Assembly (NCBI GenBank): GCA_017882455.1
Contig: JADGPL010000027.1
Coordinates: 1-38,939 of the forward strand
Direction of reading: 5' to 3'
Length of the DNA stretch: 38,939 bases
From: Solirubrobacteraceae bacterium
GTDB taxonomy: Bacteria; Actinomycetota; Thermoleophilia; Solirubrobacterales; Solirubrobacteraceae
The notes under the pieces: model-generated
Databases searched by the model: none
What the model was told of the DNA's origin: nothing
The model's input: only the letters and a program-made list of their open reading frames with translations
Shown here: positions 22,744-31,353 of the stretch, one piece after another
Position numbering within the stretch: position 1 is the stretch's first letter
Layout of the letters: every line of letters starts with the position of its first letter
Program-made: the position numbers and the translations under genes

Positions 22744-23586
22744 TCAGAGCTCCACGGTGGTGCCCTCGGATGCGACGCTCACGGGGGTGGCGGTGTGCGC
22801 GAACCGGCGCGCCAGCCCGTCGAGCGCCTCGTCGCTGCGGTCGGGGCGGTGATGGAAGAGGGCGACCGAGCGCACCCCGGCGCGCTCGGCCAGCGCGACC
22901 GCGTAGTCGGCGACAGCGTGGCCGAAGGCGGCGTCGGCGGCGAGCTCCTCGGGGAACAGCTGGGCGTCGTGCACGAGCAGGTCTGCGCCGCTCACGAGCT
23001 CGATCGCGGCCGCGTGGTACTCGCCGAACCCGTCCTCGCCGGGACCGAGGGCGGTGGGACAGTGGTCGGGTAGGTATGCGAGCGTGGAGCGGCCGTCGCT
23101 GATGCGGTAGCCGAACGTGCGCCCGCCCTTGTGGGGGATCTCGCGGGCGAGCACGCTGAACCCCTCGATCGAGCGCTCGCCCGGGGCGATCAGCCCGAAG
23201 CGCCAGGTCCCGCGCAGATCGCCGGGTCCGATCGGAAAGTAGGGCGGGCGCATGATCGCGCCCAGGATCTCCTCGGCGTCCTCACCTCCAGGCTGCTCGG
23301 GCAGAAGCACCTCCACGTGCGCGTCCTCGCGGTCGCCGGCGGCGAAGAAGGGCAGGCCGAGCACGTGGTCCCAATGCAGGTGGGTGAGCAGGATGGCGCC
23401 CCCGAAGGCCGCGCCGCCGAGCAGCGCGGTGGCCTTCGTGAGGCCGACTCCGGCGTCGAGGATCAGAGCAGGGCTCGTGGCCTCGGCGCGCGTGAGAGCC
23501 AGGCACGGGGTGTGACCGCCGTAGCGGACGAAGTCGATTCCTGGCGCCGGGGTCGATCCCCGCACCCCGCAGAAATGCACCTGCAA
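22744..23586 (-). CDS. MBL-fold metallo-hydrolase
   Basis: This 280-residue enzyme of the metallo-beta-lactamase fold opens MQVHFCGVRGSTPAPG with YGGHTPCLAL, the pattern of the RNase Z / cyclic phosphate phosphodiesterase-like (Lactamase_B_2) group. The metal motif HLHWDH is at about residue 70, followed by Asp in YLPDHCP, His/Asp in LLVHDAQLF and the C-terminal FHHRPDRSDEALD. The reaction is likely phosphodiester hydrolysis, but the substrate cannot be told. TTG 23586 gives the family start; GTG 23580 is an alternative. It begins 5 bases after the stop of a cyclic-nucleotide-binding protein gene on the same strand, so the two form an operon, and a cyclic nucleotide as ligand or substrate is an attractive inference. 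Confidence 0.88.
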   Translation of the reverse strand: MQVHFCGVRGSTPAPGIDFVRYGGHTPCLALTRAEATSPALILDAGVGLTKATALLGGAAFGGAILLTHLHWDHVLGLPFFAAGDREDAHVEVLLPEQPGGEDAEEILGAIMRPPYFPIGPGDLRGTWRFGLIAPGERSIEGFSVLAREIPHKGGRTFGYRISDGRSTLAYLPDHCPTALGPGEDGFGEYHAAAIELVSGADLLVHDAQLFPEELAADAAFGHAVADYAVALAERAGVRSVALFHHRPDRSDEALDGLARRFAHTATPVSVASEGTTVEL

Positions 23587-23591
23587 GCGGC

Positions 23592-24605
23592 TCAGCCCCG
23601 GTCGGGCTCGGTCCGGCGGTGGTCCTTGGAGAGCTCCTGTAGCGAGGAGCGGTCGAGCTGGTCGGCCTCCACGGCGGCCACCCTGCAGGGAGTGACCGCC
23701 ACGAGCGTGGAGGTGCGTCCCCTGCCGTCGAGGTGCGCCCTCTCGCCCAGCAGGGCGCCGGGACCGTACTCGGCGAGCCTGCGGCCGTCCTCCTCCACGC
23801 GCAGCACCCCGTCGAGCAGCAGAAAGACCTCGGAGCCGGCTTCGCCCTGGTTGACCAGGGCCGTGCCGGCCTTGATCTTGCGGATCGCGGGCTTCGCCCC
23901 GCCCTGCATGATCTGCGCCGAGAGCGTGCGCTCGAGCGCACTCTCCACGGCGGTGACGAGCGCCGCCGAGTCGGTGTCCCCCCAGGGGGTGTGACGTCCG
24001 AAGGACTTGCGATACCAGTCCTTGAAGTCGGCCAGTCCGGACTTGTGCGAGAGCTCGCCGGCATGGTCGTAGATCCAGTGGCGGGGAAAGCGGCTCGCGC
24101 CGGTCAGCGCGCCCTTGACCCTGCCGTCGGCGTGGATCGTGAGCGAGAGCGTGGTCCACACGAGCGGAGCCTGCCACTGCACGAAGGGCTTGCGCCGCAC
24201 CCGCCGCGGGGCGGGCACGCCCGTGCGCCCCCCGGCGGTCTGGGTGAAGCGGACCCAACCGTCGCCCTGCACGGGGTCGGGCGCGAGGTCGGGCAGCCCG
24301 ATCGCCTCGAACGTGCGCGTCAGCGGGCCGACCTTGACCGACGTGGCCCCCATCAGGCCGCCGCCGTCGCGGCCGAAGCCGGTGATGCTCCCCGCGTCGT
24401 CGACCTCGACCCAGGCGCTCAGCACGTTGGCGAAGCGGAAGCGATCCTGAGCGCGCAGCTCCTCGAGATCCTCGATCGCTTCGGGCGGCGGCTCGTCGTA
24501 GTGGGCGAGGCCGGCCTCGAAGGCGAGCCGCGTCGATCCTTCGACCGCCTCTGAGGGGATCCACGAAAGCGACGTGATCGAGCTCTGGTGGCGCAAGGCG
24601 CCCAT
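23592..24605 (-). CDS. Cyclic-nucleotide-binding domain protein with unknown N-terminal region
   Basis: This is a 337-residue cytosolic protein. The C-terminal CRP-type domain, about residues 240-330, has IKAGTALVNQGEAGSEVFLL, LDGVLRVEEDGRRLAEYGPG and ALLGERAHLDGRGRTSTLVA, including the Glu and Arg of the phosphate-binding cassette. The first 240 residues are not recognised. They contain VRFTQTAGGRTGVPAPRRVR, ALVWTT-like strands and FPRHWIYDHAGELSHKSGLA with WGDTDSAALVTAVE, and show no helix-turn-helix, so this is not a typical CRP regulator. ATG 24605. The next gene downstream is the MBL-fold hydrolase 5 bases on. The same ligand class may feed the CNBD of the transporter-lipase fusion at 32346-35702. 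Confidence 0.85.
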   Translation of the reverse strand: MGALRHQSSITSLSWIPSEAVEGSTRLAFEAGLAHYDEPPPEAIEDLEELRAQDRFRFANVLSAWVEVDDAGSITGFGRDGGGLMGATSVKVGPLTRTFEAIGLPDLAPDPVQGDGWVRFTQTAGGRTGVPAPRRVRRKPFVQWQAPLVWTTLSLTIHADGRVKGALTGASRFPRHWIYDHAGELSHKSGLADFKDWYRKSFGRHTPWGDTDSAALVTAVESALERTLSAQIMQGGAKPAIRKIKAGTALVNQGEAGSEVFLLLDGVLRVEEDGRRLAEYGPGALLGERAHLDGRGRTSTLVAVTPCRVAAVEADQLDRSSLQELSKDHRRTEPDRG

Positions 24606-24667
24606 TATGTGCCACCTGTGGCCTGGTGTAAAGAATGGCGAGGCGGGCGCGTACGTATCCTGCGCGC

Positions 24668-26194
24668 ATGGGCTACGAGGCGCTTGTGGTCGGGTCCGGC
24701 CCCAACGGCCTCGCGGCGGCGATCACCCTGGCGCGGGCTGGGAAGCGAGTGCTCGTGCTCGAGGCTGCCACACGCGCCGGGGGGGCGGTGGCCAGCGAGG
24801 AGCTCACGCTCCCGGGCTTCGTGCACGACCCCTACTCGTCGGTCTATCCGGCCGGCGCGGCCTCCCCCGTGTTCGCTGCCATGCCGCTGCACGATCACGG
24901 GCTGCGCTGGATCCACCCACGGGTGTGCCTTGCGCACCCGCTGCCCGACGGCAGGGCGGCGGCGCTGTATCGCGACCTCGAGCAGACGGCGGCGAGCCTC
25001 GACGCGATCCACGCCGGGGACGGCGCGCGCTGGCAGGAGTTCGCCGCGCCGTTCGTCGATCACTTCGGGGCGCTGCGGCGGACGATGCTGGGCGGCTTTC
25101 CCCCGGTGCGGGGTCCGTTGGGGCTGGCGGTCGGGCTGGGAGCACGCGGGGCCCTGGGCTTCACGCGGCTGCTGCTCATGGCCGCCCAGAAGCTCGGCGA
25201 GGAGCTCTTCCAGGGCGAGGGAACGCGCGCGTGGCTGTATGGATCGGCGATGCACTCCGACGTGCCGCCGGCCCGCTCCGGGAGCGCGATCGCGGCGGTC
25301 TACCTGAACCTGCTGGGCCATGGCGTCGGATGGCCGAGCCCGGAGGGCGGGGCGGGACGGCTCGCGGAGGCGCTGCTCTCATACCTGCGCCTGCTGGGTG
25401 GCGAGGTGCGCACGCAGGCGCGAGTGACCGGGGTGGCCGTGGAGCGCGGAGGCGTGGTGGGGGTGCAGCTCGCGGGCGGGGAGCGGATATCGGCACGGCT
25501 GGTGATCGCTGATGTGATGCCCGGGGCGCTGGCAACGCTCGTGGGCGACGCGCTTCCGGCGCGCTATGCGCGGGCGCTGCGCCGCTTCCGGATGGGCCCG
25601 GCCACGCTGAAGGTCGACTGGGCTCTGGAGGGGCAGATCCCCTGGACGGCGCCCGAGGCGCGCGAGGCCGGCACCGTTCACGTGGGCGGTTCCGCCGAGG
25701 AGGTGCTGCGCACGACCGCCATGACAGGCGGGCTGCCGGAGCGTCCGTTCATGCTGCTCGGTCAGCAGTCGATCGCCGACCCGACCCGCGCGCCCGCGGG
25801 CAAGCACACCGCCTGGGCCTACACCCACGGACCACACGCGGTGAGCTGGGCGAGCGAACGTGAGCGCCACGTGGAGCGCATGGAGGCGCAGGTCGAGCGC
25901 TTCGCGCCGGGATTTCGCGAGCGCATACTCGCGCGCCACGTGCTCGGCCCGGCCGATCTGCAGGCGCGCAACGCCAATCTCGTGGGCGGAGACGTGGGCG
26001 GCGGCAGCTACACGCTCGAGCAGGTGATCTTCCGCCCGGTGCGCTCACCGGCGCCCTACCGCACGCCGGTGCGCGGCCTGTACATCGGAAGCGCGGCCAC
26101 GTTCCCGGGTGGGGCCGTGCACGGCGTGCCCGGGCATGCTGCAGCGCGCCTGGCGCTGGCCGAGGAGCGGATGGCGCGCGTGCTTCGGCGCTGA
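24668..26194 (+). CDS. FAD-dependent phytoene-desaturase-like oxidoreductase
   Basis: This 508-residue flavoprotein has the dinucleotide motif [20 protein letters not shown] at the N-terminus, then [20 protein letters not shown] and [13 protein letters not shown]. The C-terminal FAD-binding end has [20 protein letters not shown] with GHAAARLAL. This is the group often named phytoene dehydrogenase-related or NAD(P)/FAD-dependent oxidoreductase (FixC/CrtI type). No neighbouring carotenoid gene supports a role in carotenoid synthesis, so its substrate is open. ATG 24668 is used; an in-frame ATG at 24635 would add 11 Arg-rich residues. The gene is divergent from the CNBD gene with a 62-base gap and converges on the cyclase gene. 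Confidence 0.92.
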   Translation: MGYEALVVGSGPNGLAAAITLARAGKRVLVLEAATRAGGAVASEELTLPGFVHDPYSSVYPAGAASPVFAAMPLHDHGLRWIHPRVCLAHPLPDGRAAALYRDLEQTAASLDAIHAGDGARWQEFAAPFVDHFGALRRTMLGGFPPVRGPLGLAVGLGARGALGFTRLLLMAAQKLGEELFQGEGTRAWLYGSAMHSDVPPARSGSAIAAVYLNLLGHGVGWPSPEGGAGRLAEALLSYLRLLGGEVRTQARVTGVAVERGGVVGVQLAGGERISARLVIADVMPGALATLVGDALPARYARALRRFRMGPATLKVDWALEGQIPWTAPEAREAGTVHVGGSAEEVLRTTAMTGGLPERPFMLLGQQSIADPTRAPAGKHTAWAYTHGPHAVSWASERERHVERMEAQVERFAPGFRERILARHVLGPADLQARNANLVGGDVGGGSYTLEQVIFRPVRSPAPYRTPVRGLYIGSAATFPGGAVHGVPGHAAARLALAEERMARVLRR

Positions 26195-26265
26195 GCGCGG
26201 GCCGCGGGGATGCTCGTCGCGCGAGGGGTGAGCGGCGCTACTTGCGCTTGGCCCAAGCCGGGCCC

Positions 26266-28146
26266 CTACACCCCCGAGCCGGCCTGAGGCTCGGGTTCCG
26301 CGGGTTCCGCGGCCGGAGCCGGCGCGGAGGGCATGCGCCCGGAAGGCGTATCGGCAGGCTCGCCCCGGGCGCTCTCTGGCTCCACGACGGTCCACACGGG
26401 GACAGGGGCGACGCGCCCGCGAACCTCGAGCTCGCCGACGAGCGTGAGGGTGTCGGGCGGGTCGTGCAGCCGCTCACGGGTGCTGTCGGCGATGAAGAGC
26501 ATGTGTCCGCTGCCCTTGGTCATGCCCTCCAGGCGCGAGGCGGTGTTTGTGGTGTCGCCCAGGGCGGTGTACTCGACGCGCTGCTCTGAGCCGATGTTGC
26601 CGGCCATGACCGGGCCGCTGTTGATTCCCACGCCCATCACGAAGGCGTGGTCGTGGCCCTGCTCGGCCAGCCACGAGTTGAAGCGCTCGAGCCTTGGCCC
26701 GATCATCTCGGTGGCGGCGGCCAGCGCCCGGTCGGCGTGGTCGGACTGCGCGAGCGGAGCGCCGAAGACGGCCATGATGCCGTCGCCCATGTATGAGATC
26801 AGGGTGCCGCCCGCGCCGAGGATCGCCTCGGTCATCTCGTTGAGGTAGCAGTTGACGACCTCGATCACCCGTGGCGCCGGCTGTGTCTCGGAGAAGCTGG
26901 TGAACCCGCGCAGGTCGGAGAACAGCACCGAGCAGTCGCGTTCCACGGCCCCCAGCCTGAGGTTGTCACCGGCGCTGGCGACCACCTGGTCGACGACGTC
27001 CGCGGGGACGAAGCGCGCGAACAGGTCGTGCACACGCGCCCGTTCGATCGTCTCGCCCACATAGAGGACGGCGAGCGTGCCCAGGGTCCCGAGGGCCAGG
27101 GCCAGGAGCGGATAGACGAACGCCAGGATCCTGCCGCTGTCGAAGGCGATCTGGGTGGCGACCGTGAAGACGATTGCGAGCCCGGCGGCGTCGAGCAGCG
27201 AGCGCCACCGGCGCACGCGCATGCTGCCGAGTGGGACCGCGCACCCCAGCAGAGCGATCAAGCCGATGTCGAGCCATCCCGGAACGCCTCGGAGCGGTAC
27301 ACCCTGCAGCAGCGTCGCCGCCGCGTTGGCCCAGATTTCCGGGCCGGGCATGGTGCCACCGCTCGTGGGGGTGGCGTGGAGGTCTTGGAGGATCGGCGAA
27401 GACGCCCCGACGATGGCGAGCTTGCCGCGAAAGAGGCTCGCTGGGAATTCACCTTTCAAGACCCTCGCGTAGGAGATCGACCTGAAGGTTTCGGAGGGTC
27501 CCGCATAGTCGATGGGGAGGGTGCCGTGTTCGAATGTCGAGGCGGCGATCTTGTGCCCAGTCATCGCTTCGGCTGCCACCACCGGCAAGCTGCCCAAGTG
27601 GTTGTACTCACGGGCAACGCGCCGAACAGAGCCGTCCGTGTCGAGCGTGAGTCGCACCTCCGACGGCCTTACGCCGATTTCCCGGAGAAGCGCCGGCGCG
27701 CCACCAAAGATGGCTGTGCCGCCGTCTCTGGTGACGTTGACAGTGCCAAGGATCACTTTGCCATGGGCACGGCCGATCGCTTCGATCAGCGCGTCGTCCT
27801 GTTCAGGCGTCGTTTCGTGGGTGAATTCCATGTCCATCGCGATCGCTCGTGCGCCGGCCCCCCTGAGTCGGTCGACAACTTCCGCGTCGTACCTGCGTGG
27901 CAGAGGAGACCGAGACTTGAGGTGGTGCGCTTCGAGTTCCTGTTCGGCGGCCAGGCTGATCGCCACGAAGACGATGTTCGACGGCGGCTTGTGGCTGCCC
28001 CGGATCGAGAACCGTGCGTCGATCGTCTGCAGTTCGGTGCGCCTCAGCAGATGAGTTGCGTACGCGAGCACGCCGATGCCGCCTGCAACCGCGGCGACCG
28101 CCAGCAGCGCCACGACCTTGCGCCGCTGTCTGTGCGCCCCGCCCAT
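26266..28146 (-). CDS. CHASE2-domain class III nucleotide cyclase
   Basis: This is a 626-residue membrane protein. One N-terminal helix (VVALLAVAAVAGGIGVLAYA) is followed by an extracellular CHASE2 sensor (about 40-285), three membrane helices (WLDIGLIALLGCAVPLG; DAAGLAIVFTVATQIAF; FVYPLLALALGTLGTLAVLY) and a cytoplasmic cyclase domain (about 395-575). The metal Asp residues are in VLFSDLRGFTSF and YMGDGIMAVFG, and the transition-state Asn and Arg in GDTTNTASRLEG. The substrate-selecting position normally Asp is Thr (YTALGD), as in class IIIb adenylyl cyclases. The usual Lys three residues before GD is Ser (ISYMGD), which is atypical. The Pro/Glu-rich tail is low-complexity. It likely makes cAMP in response to an external signal. 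ATG 28146 lies at the edge of a 12-base inverted repeat. Confidence 0.92.
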   Translation of the reverse strand: MGGAHRQRRKVVALLAVAAVAGGIGVLAYATHLLRRTELQTIDARFSIRGSHKPPSNIVFVAISLAAEQELEAHHLKSRSPLPRRYDAEVVDRLRGAGARAIAMDMEFTHETTPEQDDALIEAIGRAHGKVILGTVNVTRDGGTAIFGGAPALLREIGVRPSEVRLTLDTDGSVRRVAREYNHLGSLPVVAAEAMTGHKIAASTFEHGTLPIDYAGPSETFRSISYARVLKGEFPASLFRGKLAIVGASSPILQDLHATPTSGGTMPGPEIWANAAATLLQGVPLRGVPGWLDIGLIALLGCAVPLGSMRVRRWRSLLDAAGLAIVFTVATQIAFDSGRILAFVYPLLALALGTLGTLAVLYVGETIERARVHDLFARFVPADVVDQVVASAGDNLRLGAVERDCSVLFSDLRGFTSFSETQPAPRVIEVVNCYLNEMTEAILGAGGTLISYMGDGIMAVFGAPLAQSDHADRALAAATEMIGPRLERFNSWLAEQGHDHAFVMGVGINSGPVMAGNIGSEQRVEYTALGDTTNTASRLEGMTKGSGHMLFIADSTRERLHDPPDTLTLVGELEVRGRVAPVPVWTVVEPESARGEPADTPSGRMPSAPAPAAEPAEPEPQAGSGV

Positions 28147-28208
28147 GTCATGGCCTCGATCTCAATTGAGCGCTCATAGGCGCGCCGATCGTATTGGAGG
28201 CCATGACA
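28146..28208. promoter_or_regulatory. Perfect 12-bp inverted repeat at the cyclase start
   Basis: TGTCATGGCCTC (28146-28157) and GAGGCCATGACA (28197-28208) are exact reverse complements 39 bases apart. Between them lie two further palindromes, CTCAATTGAG (28161-28170) and GAGCGCTC (28168-28175). The left arm touches the cyclase start codon. The rest of the gap to the next gene (28209-28349) shows no gene or clear signal. Confidence 0.55.
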
Positions 28209-28349
28209 GCGAGGCGGGCCGGCTACGCGCCAGCGGCGTATGCCGGCGTCGCGCGCGCCACCATGCCGGCTCGCCGTATGTAAAGTCCGACATTCGGGCG
28301 GGGTGGTCGGTCTCGGCGTGAGCGTCCTCGTCGCCCTGGGGTGCCCAGA

Positions 28350-31301
28350 ATGAGCTCAGCGGCAAGCATCTCGACGGCGGGAGTCGGTGGTCGCACCGGC
28401 GGGAGAGTCGGCGGCCTGTTGCCGGTCGTCGTGCTCGTGCTCGTGCTCGCCGGGGTGTGGTTGTCGTTTCCCGTCCAGGCGAGCGCCTCGGTGGAAAGCG
28501 GCGCGCTCTCGCAGCTTCCGTCGCCGGCGAACTGCGTCGGCGACACCGAAGAAGGAGTGATGGCGCTGTGCGGCACCGGCGTCGGCAGCGGGCTCCAGCT
28601 CACCTACCAGACAGCCGTCAGCCCCGACGGCGCCAACGTCTACTCCGTCGCCCACGGAGGGGCGCTGATCGAGTACTCGCGGAACCCCGCCAGCGGCGCT
28701 CTCGCGGTGATCGGCTGCATAACCGGCCTCACCTCGTCACCGACCGACTCCTGCGCGCCGACGAACGCCCAGTACGGCGTCACCGTCGTCGAAAGCCTCG
28801 GCGCGATCGCGATCAGCCCGAACGGCAAGAACGTCTACGTCCTCGATCAGGGCAAGAACATGGTCGTCGAGCTCAGCCGCGATACGGAAACGGGCCTGCT
28901 CGCGGTCATGAAAGGGGCGGGAGGCGAACCGGAATGCATCACCGAGGAAGCGTCGCTGTGTGAACACACAAACGCCATCGGACTGAGCAACCCGTACGGC
29001 ATCGCAGTGAGCCTCGACGAAGAAACCGTCTATGTCGCGAGCCTCGGCAGCGAATCGGTCGCCGAGCTCGCGCGCGACACCTCCACGGGCACGCTCGAAG
29101 CGATCGCCGGGCACGAATGCATCGGGGGCCCGGGAAGCGGTTGCCCGGAAAACACGGCGATCGGTGTCGCGAACGCGATCGGCGTCGTCGTGAGCCCCGA
29201 CGGCAAAGACGTCTACGTGGCCGCCGGCGCGAAAGGCGAAGAAGGAGACGTGGCGTCCTTCAAACGCGGTGCCGGCGGGGTGCTGGAACAGCTGGCCGGC
29301 GAAGAAGGCTGTGTCAGCGAAAAGATCGTCGTGTGCGCCAAAGTCAAAGCGCTGCAGGGTTCCGAGGACCTGGCGATCAGTCCGGATGGAAAGGACGTGT
29401 ATGCGACCTCCTATCCGACGAACGCGATCGTCGAGCTCAAACGCGAAGCCACCGGCGTCCTCACCCAACTCGGCGGCAGCAATGGCTGCGTCACCACGAA
29501 TTCGATCGCCGGCTGCACCGAAGCCACGGACATCAGCGGTCCGCTGGGAGTCGCCGTCAGCCCGGATGGGGCCAACCTCTACGCGAGCGGCTCCTCCAGC
29601 AACGCCGAGGCGGCGTTCGCCCGCAACGCCTCCACGGGCGCACTCACGCAGCTCGGCGAAGCAGACCCCTGCGTGACATCCGAAGCCTCCGGCTGCGGCG
29701 CTGAATTCAACAACGCGATCGGGCTCGACGGCGCTCGTCGCGTCGCGGTCTCACCCGACGGCACCAACGTCTATGTGGCCGGCCAGAGCTCCAACGCGCT
29801 CGTCGAGCTCGCGCGCACGGTGAAACCGACCGCCACCGACGTGCAGCCCAAAGAAGGCTCCGAAGCGGGCGGTGAACAGGTGACGATCAAAGGCGCGGGC
29901 TTCGCCGAAGGCGCCCAGGTCCTGTTCGGGACCACGCCCGCCGTGAGCGTGACCGTGAACTCGGCCACATCGATCACCGCCGTCAGCCCGGCCGAAAGCG
30001 TGGGTCCGCAGAACGTCGAGGTCGTCAATGCCGCCGGCGAATCCGAAGTGGAACCCGTCAAAGCCAAATTCGCATTCACCCTCGCCACGACGCCGACCGT
30101 CTCCGGGCTGTCGGCGTCGTACGGACCCCAGGCGGGTGGAACGATCGTCCAGATCACCGGCAGCGAATTCCTCGCGGGCTCCAGCACGGTGAGGTTCGCC
30201 AGCACGCCCGCGACGAACGTCACGGTCAACTCGGGCGCCTCGATCACCGCGACCGCTCCAGCCGGGAGCGGCATCGTGGACGTGACGGTCACCACGTCGA
30301 AGGGGACGTCGGCCACAAGCGGCGGCGACCGCTTCAAATACAACTTCACGCCCCCGCACAAGCTCGGCGGACTCGACACCACGGGCTATTGCGTGAGCCT
30401 CGGCGATCACGGGACCGAAGGAGCTCCCGCGAAACTGCTCAAGGGAGCCGTCGAAGGCCCTGAATTTGCGTTCAACAACTGGGCCTGCGAAACGAACACG
30501 GGCACGCTCGTGCCGATCGCCTCCGCCGGGCCGGCGCCCAGCGAGAACGACATGTGCCATCACGAATACCCCAACGTGTCCTCGTTCGCGTTCGCCGAAG
30601 AAGCCAACAGCGCGTTCAGCTGGGCCTGCTACGAAACCGAACCCACGCCCGAACAGCACGCGAGCACCACGACGACCACAGCAACCACGGCGACCACGGC
30701 GACCACGAAATCCACTCCCGCGGTCCTGGCGCCGCCAACGCTGTCGAGGACCGGCAACGTGGCCCCGATCTCGGGCAGGGTCATGGTGCGTCTGCCCGGC
30801 ACCAGGACCTTCCTCCCCCTTTCCTCCCTGCGCCAGATCCCCTTCGGGACGGTCATCGACGCCACCAACGGCAGGGTGGTCGTGACCACCGCCCTGCCCC
30901 ACGGCGGAACCCAGACCGGCGAATTCTTCAGCGGCGAGTTCGTGCTCACCCAGGGCCGGGATGGCACGGTCGTGGCGACATTGACCGGGGGCGACTTCGC
31001 GGTCTGCCCGACCGCGCGCGAGCGTGCGCACCGGGCGCGCGTGAGCTCCTACCGGGCTTTCTCCAGCTCGACCTCGGGCAAGCATGTCGTGCGCAAGCTG
31101 TGGGCCAACGCGCATGGCAAGTTCTCGACCAAGGGCAACTACGCGGCCGGCGCGGTGCAGGGCACCGAATGGCTGACCGAGGATCTCTGTGAAGGCACGT
31201 CGATCCGGGTCACGCGGGACAAGGTCCTCGTCACCGATCTCGTCCGCCACCGCCACAAAACGGTGAAGGTCGGCCACAGCTACCTCGCCAAGGCGCCCTA
31301 G
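28350..31301 (+). CDS. Large secreted beta-propeller/IPT protein with C-terminal surface module
   Basis: This 983-residue protein starts at ATG 28350 (GTG 28341 is an alternative) and has a signal peptide with the core LLPVVVLVLVLAGVWLSF. Residues about 60-490 are YVTN-like repeats (AVSPDGANVYSV, AISPNGKNVYVL, VVSPDGKDVYVA, AISPDGKDVYAT, AVSPDGTNVYVA), six or seven blades. Two IPT/TIG domains follow (about 491-578 and 580-666: GTTPAVSVTVNSATSITAVS, FASTPATNVTVNSGASITAT). A Cys-bearing segment comes next, then a Thr-rich linker (about 770-790) and a C-terminal module from about 807 (ISGRVMVRLPGTRTF to KVGHSYLAKAP), shared with the next gene. Codons are unusually rich in GAA and AAA for this window. 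It is probably a surface or matrix protein; ligand unknown. Confidence 0.88.
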   Translation: MSSAASISTAGVGGRTGGRVGGLLPVVVLVLVLAGVWLSFPVQASASVESGALSQLPSPANCVGDTEEGVMALCGTGVGSGLQLTYQTAVSPDGANVYSVAHGGALIEYSRNPASGALAVIGCITGLTSSPTDSCAPTNAQYGVTVVESLGAIAISPNGKNVYVLDQGKNMVVELSRDTETGLLAVMKGAGGEPECITEEASLCEHTNAIGLSNPYGIAVSLDEETVYVASLGSESVAELARDTSTGTLEAIAGHECIGGPGSGCPENTAIGVANAIGVVVSPDGKDVYVAAGAKGEEGDVASFKRGAGGVLEQLAGEEGCVSEKIVVCAKVKALQGSEDLAISPDGKDVYATSYPTNAIVELKREATGVLTQLGGSNGCVTTNSIAGCTEATDISGPLGVAVSPDGANLYASGSSSNAEAAFARNASTGALTQLGEADPCVTSEASGCGAEFNNAIGLDGARRVAVSPDGTNVYVAGQSSNALVELARTVKPTATDVQPKEGSEAGGEQVTIKGAGFAEGAQVLFGTTPAVSVTVNSATSITAVSPAESVGPQNVEVVNAAGESEVEPVKAKFAFTLATTPTVSGLSASYGPQAGGTIVQITGSEFLAGSSTVRFASTPATNVTVNSGASITATAPAGSGIVDVTVTTSKGTSATSGGDRFKYNFTPPHKLGGLDTTGYCVSLGDHGTEGAPAKLLKGAVEGPEFAFNNWACETNTGTLVPIASAGPAPSENDMCHHEYPNVSSFAFAEEANSAFSWACYETEPTPEQHASTTTTTATTATTATTKSTPAVLAPPTLSRTGNVAPISGRVMVRLPGTRTFLPLSSLRQIPFGTVIDATNGRVVVTTALPHGGTQTGEFFSGEFVLTQGRDGTVVATLTGGDFAVCPTARERAHRARVSSYRAFSSSTSGKHVVRKLWANAHGKFSTKGNYAAGAVQGTEWLTEDLCEGTSIRVTRDKVLVTDLVRHRHKTVKVGHSYLAKAP
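31080..31301 (+). repeat. 3' module duplicated at 32083-32304
   Basis: The last 220 or so bases of the gene 28350-31301 are nearly the same as the last 220 of the gene 31354-32304. They share long identical runs, such as the stretch encoding KFSTKGNYAAGAVQGTEWLT, and differ mainly at third positions. Similarity at protein level extends upstream to about 30769 and 31798. A recent duplication or gene conversion is indicated. Confidence 0.85.
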
Positions 31302-31353
31302 GCTCCACGCCTCCCACTTGCGCTACTTGGCCGCCAGGAGGATCCCCGCAGCG

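Noticed and set aside
26247-26259. GCTTGGCCCAAGC palindrome between the FAD oxidoreductase and cyclase genes
   Set aside because: A 6-base stem with a single-base loop and no T-run is too weak to call as a terminator.
28203-28283. Small plus-strand frame of 26 codons after GGAGG in the cyclase leader
   Set aside because: The ribosome-site spacing of 2 bases is too short, and the GGAGGCCATG is explained as one arm of the inverted repeat.
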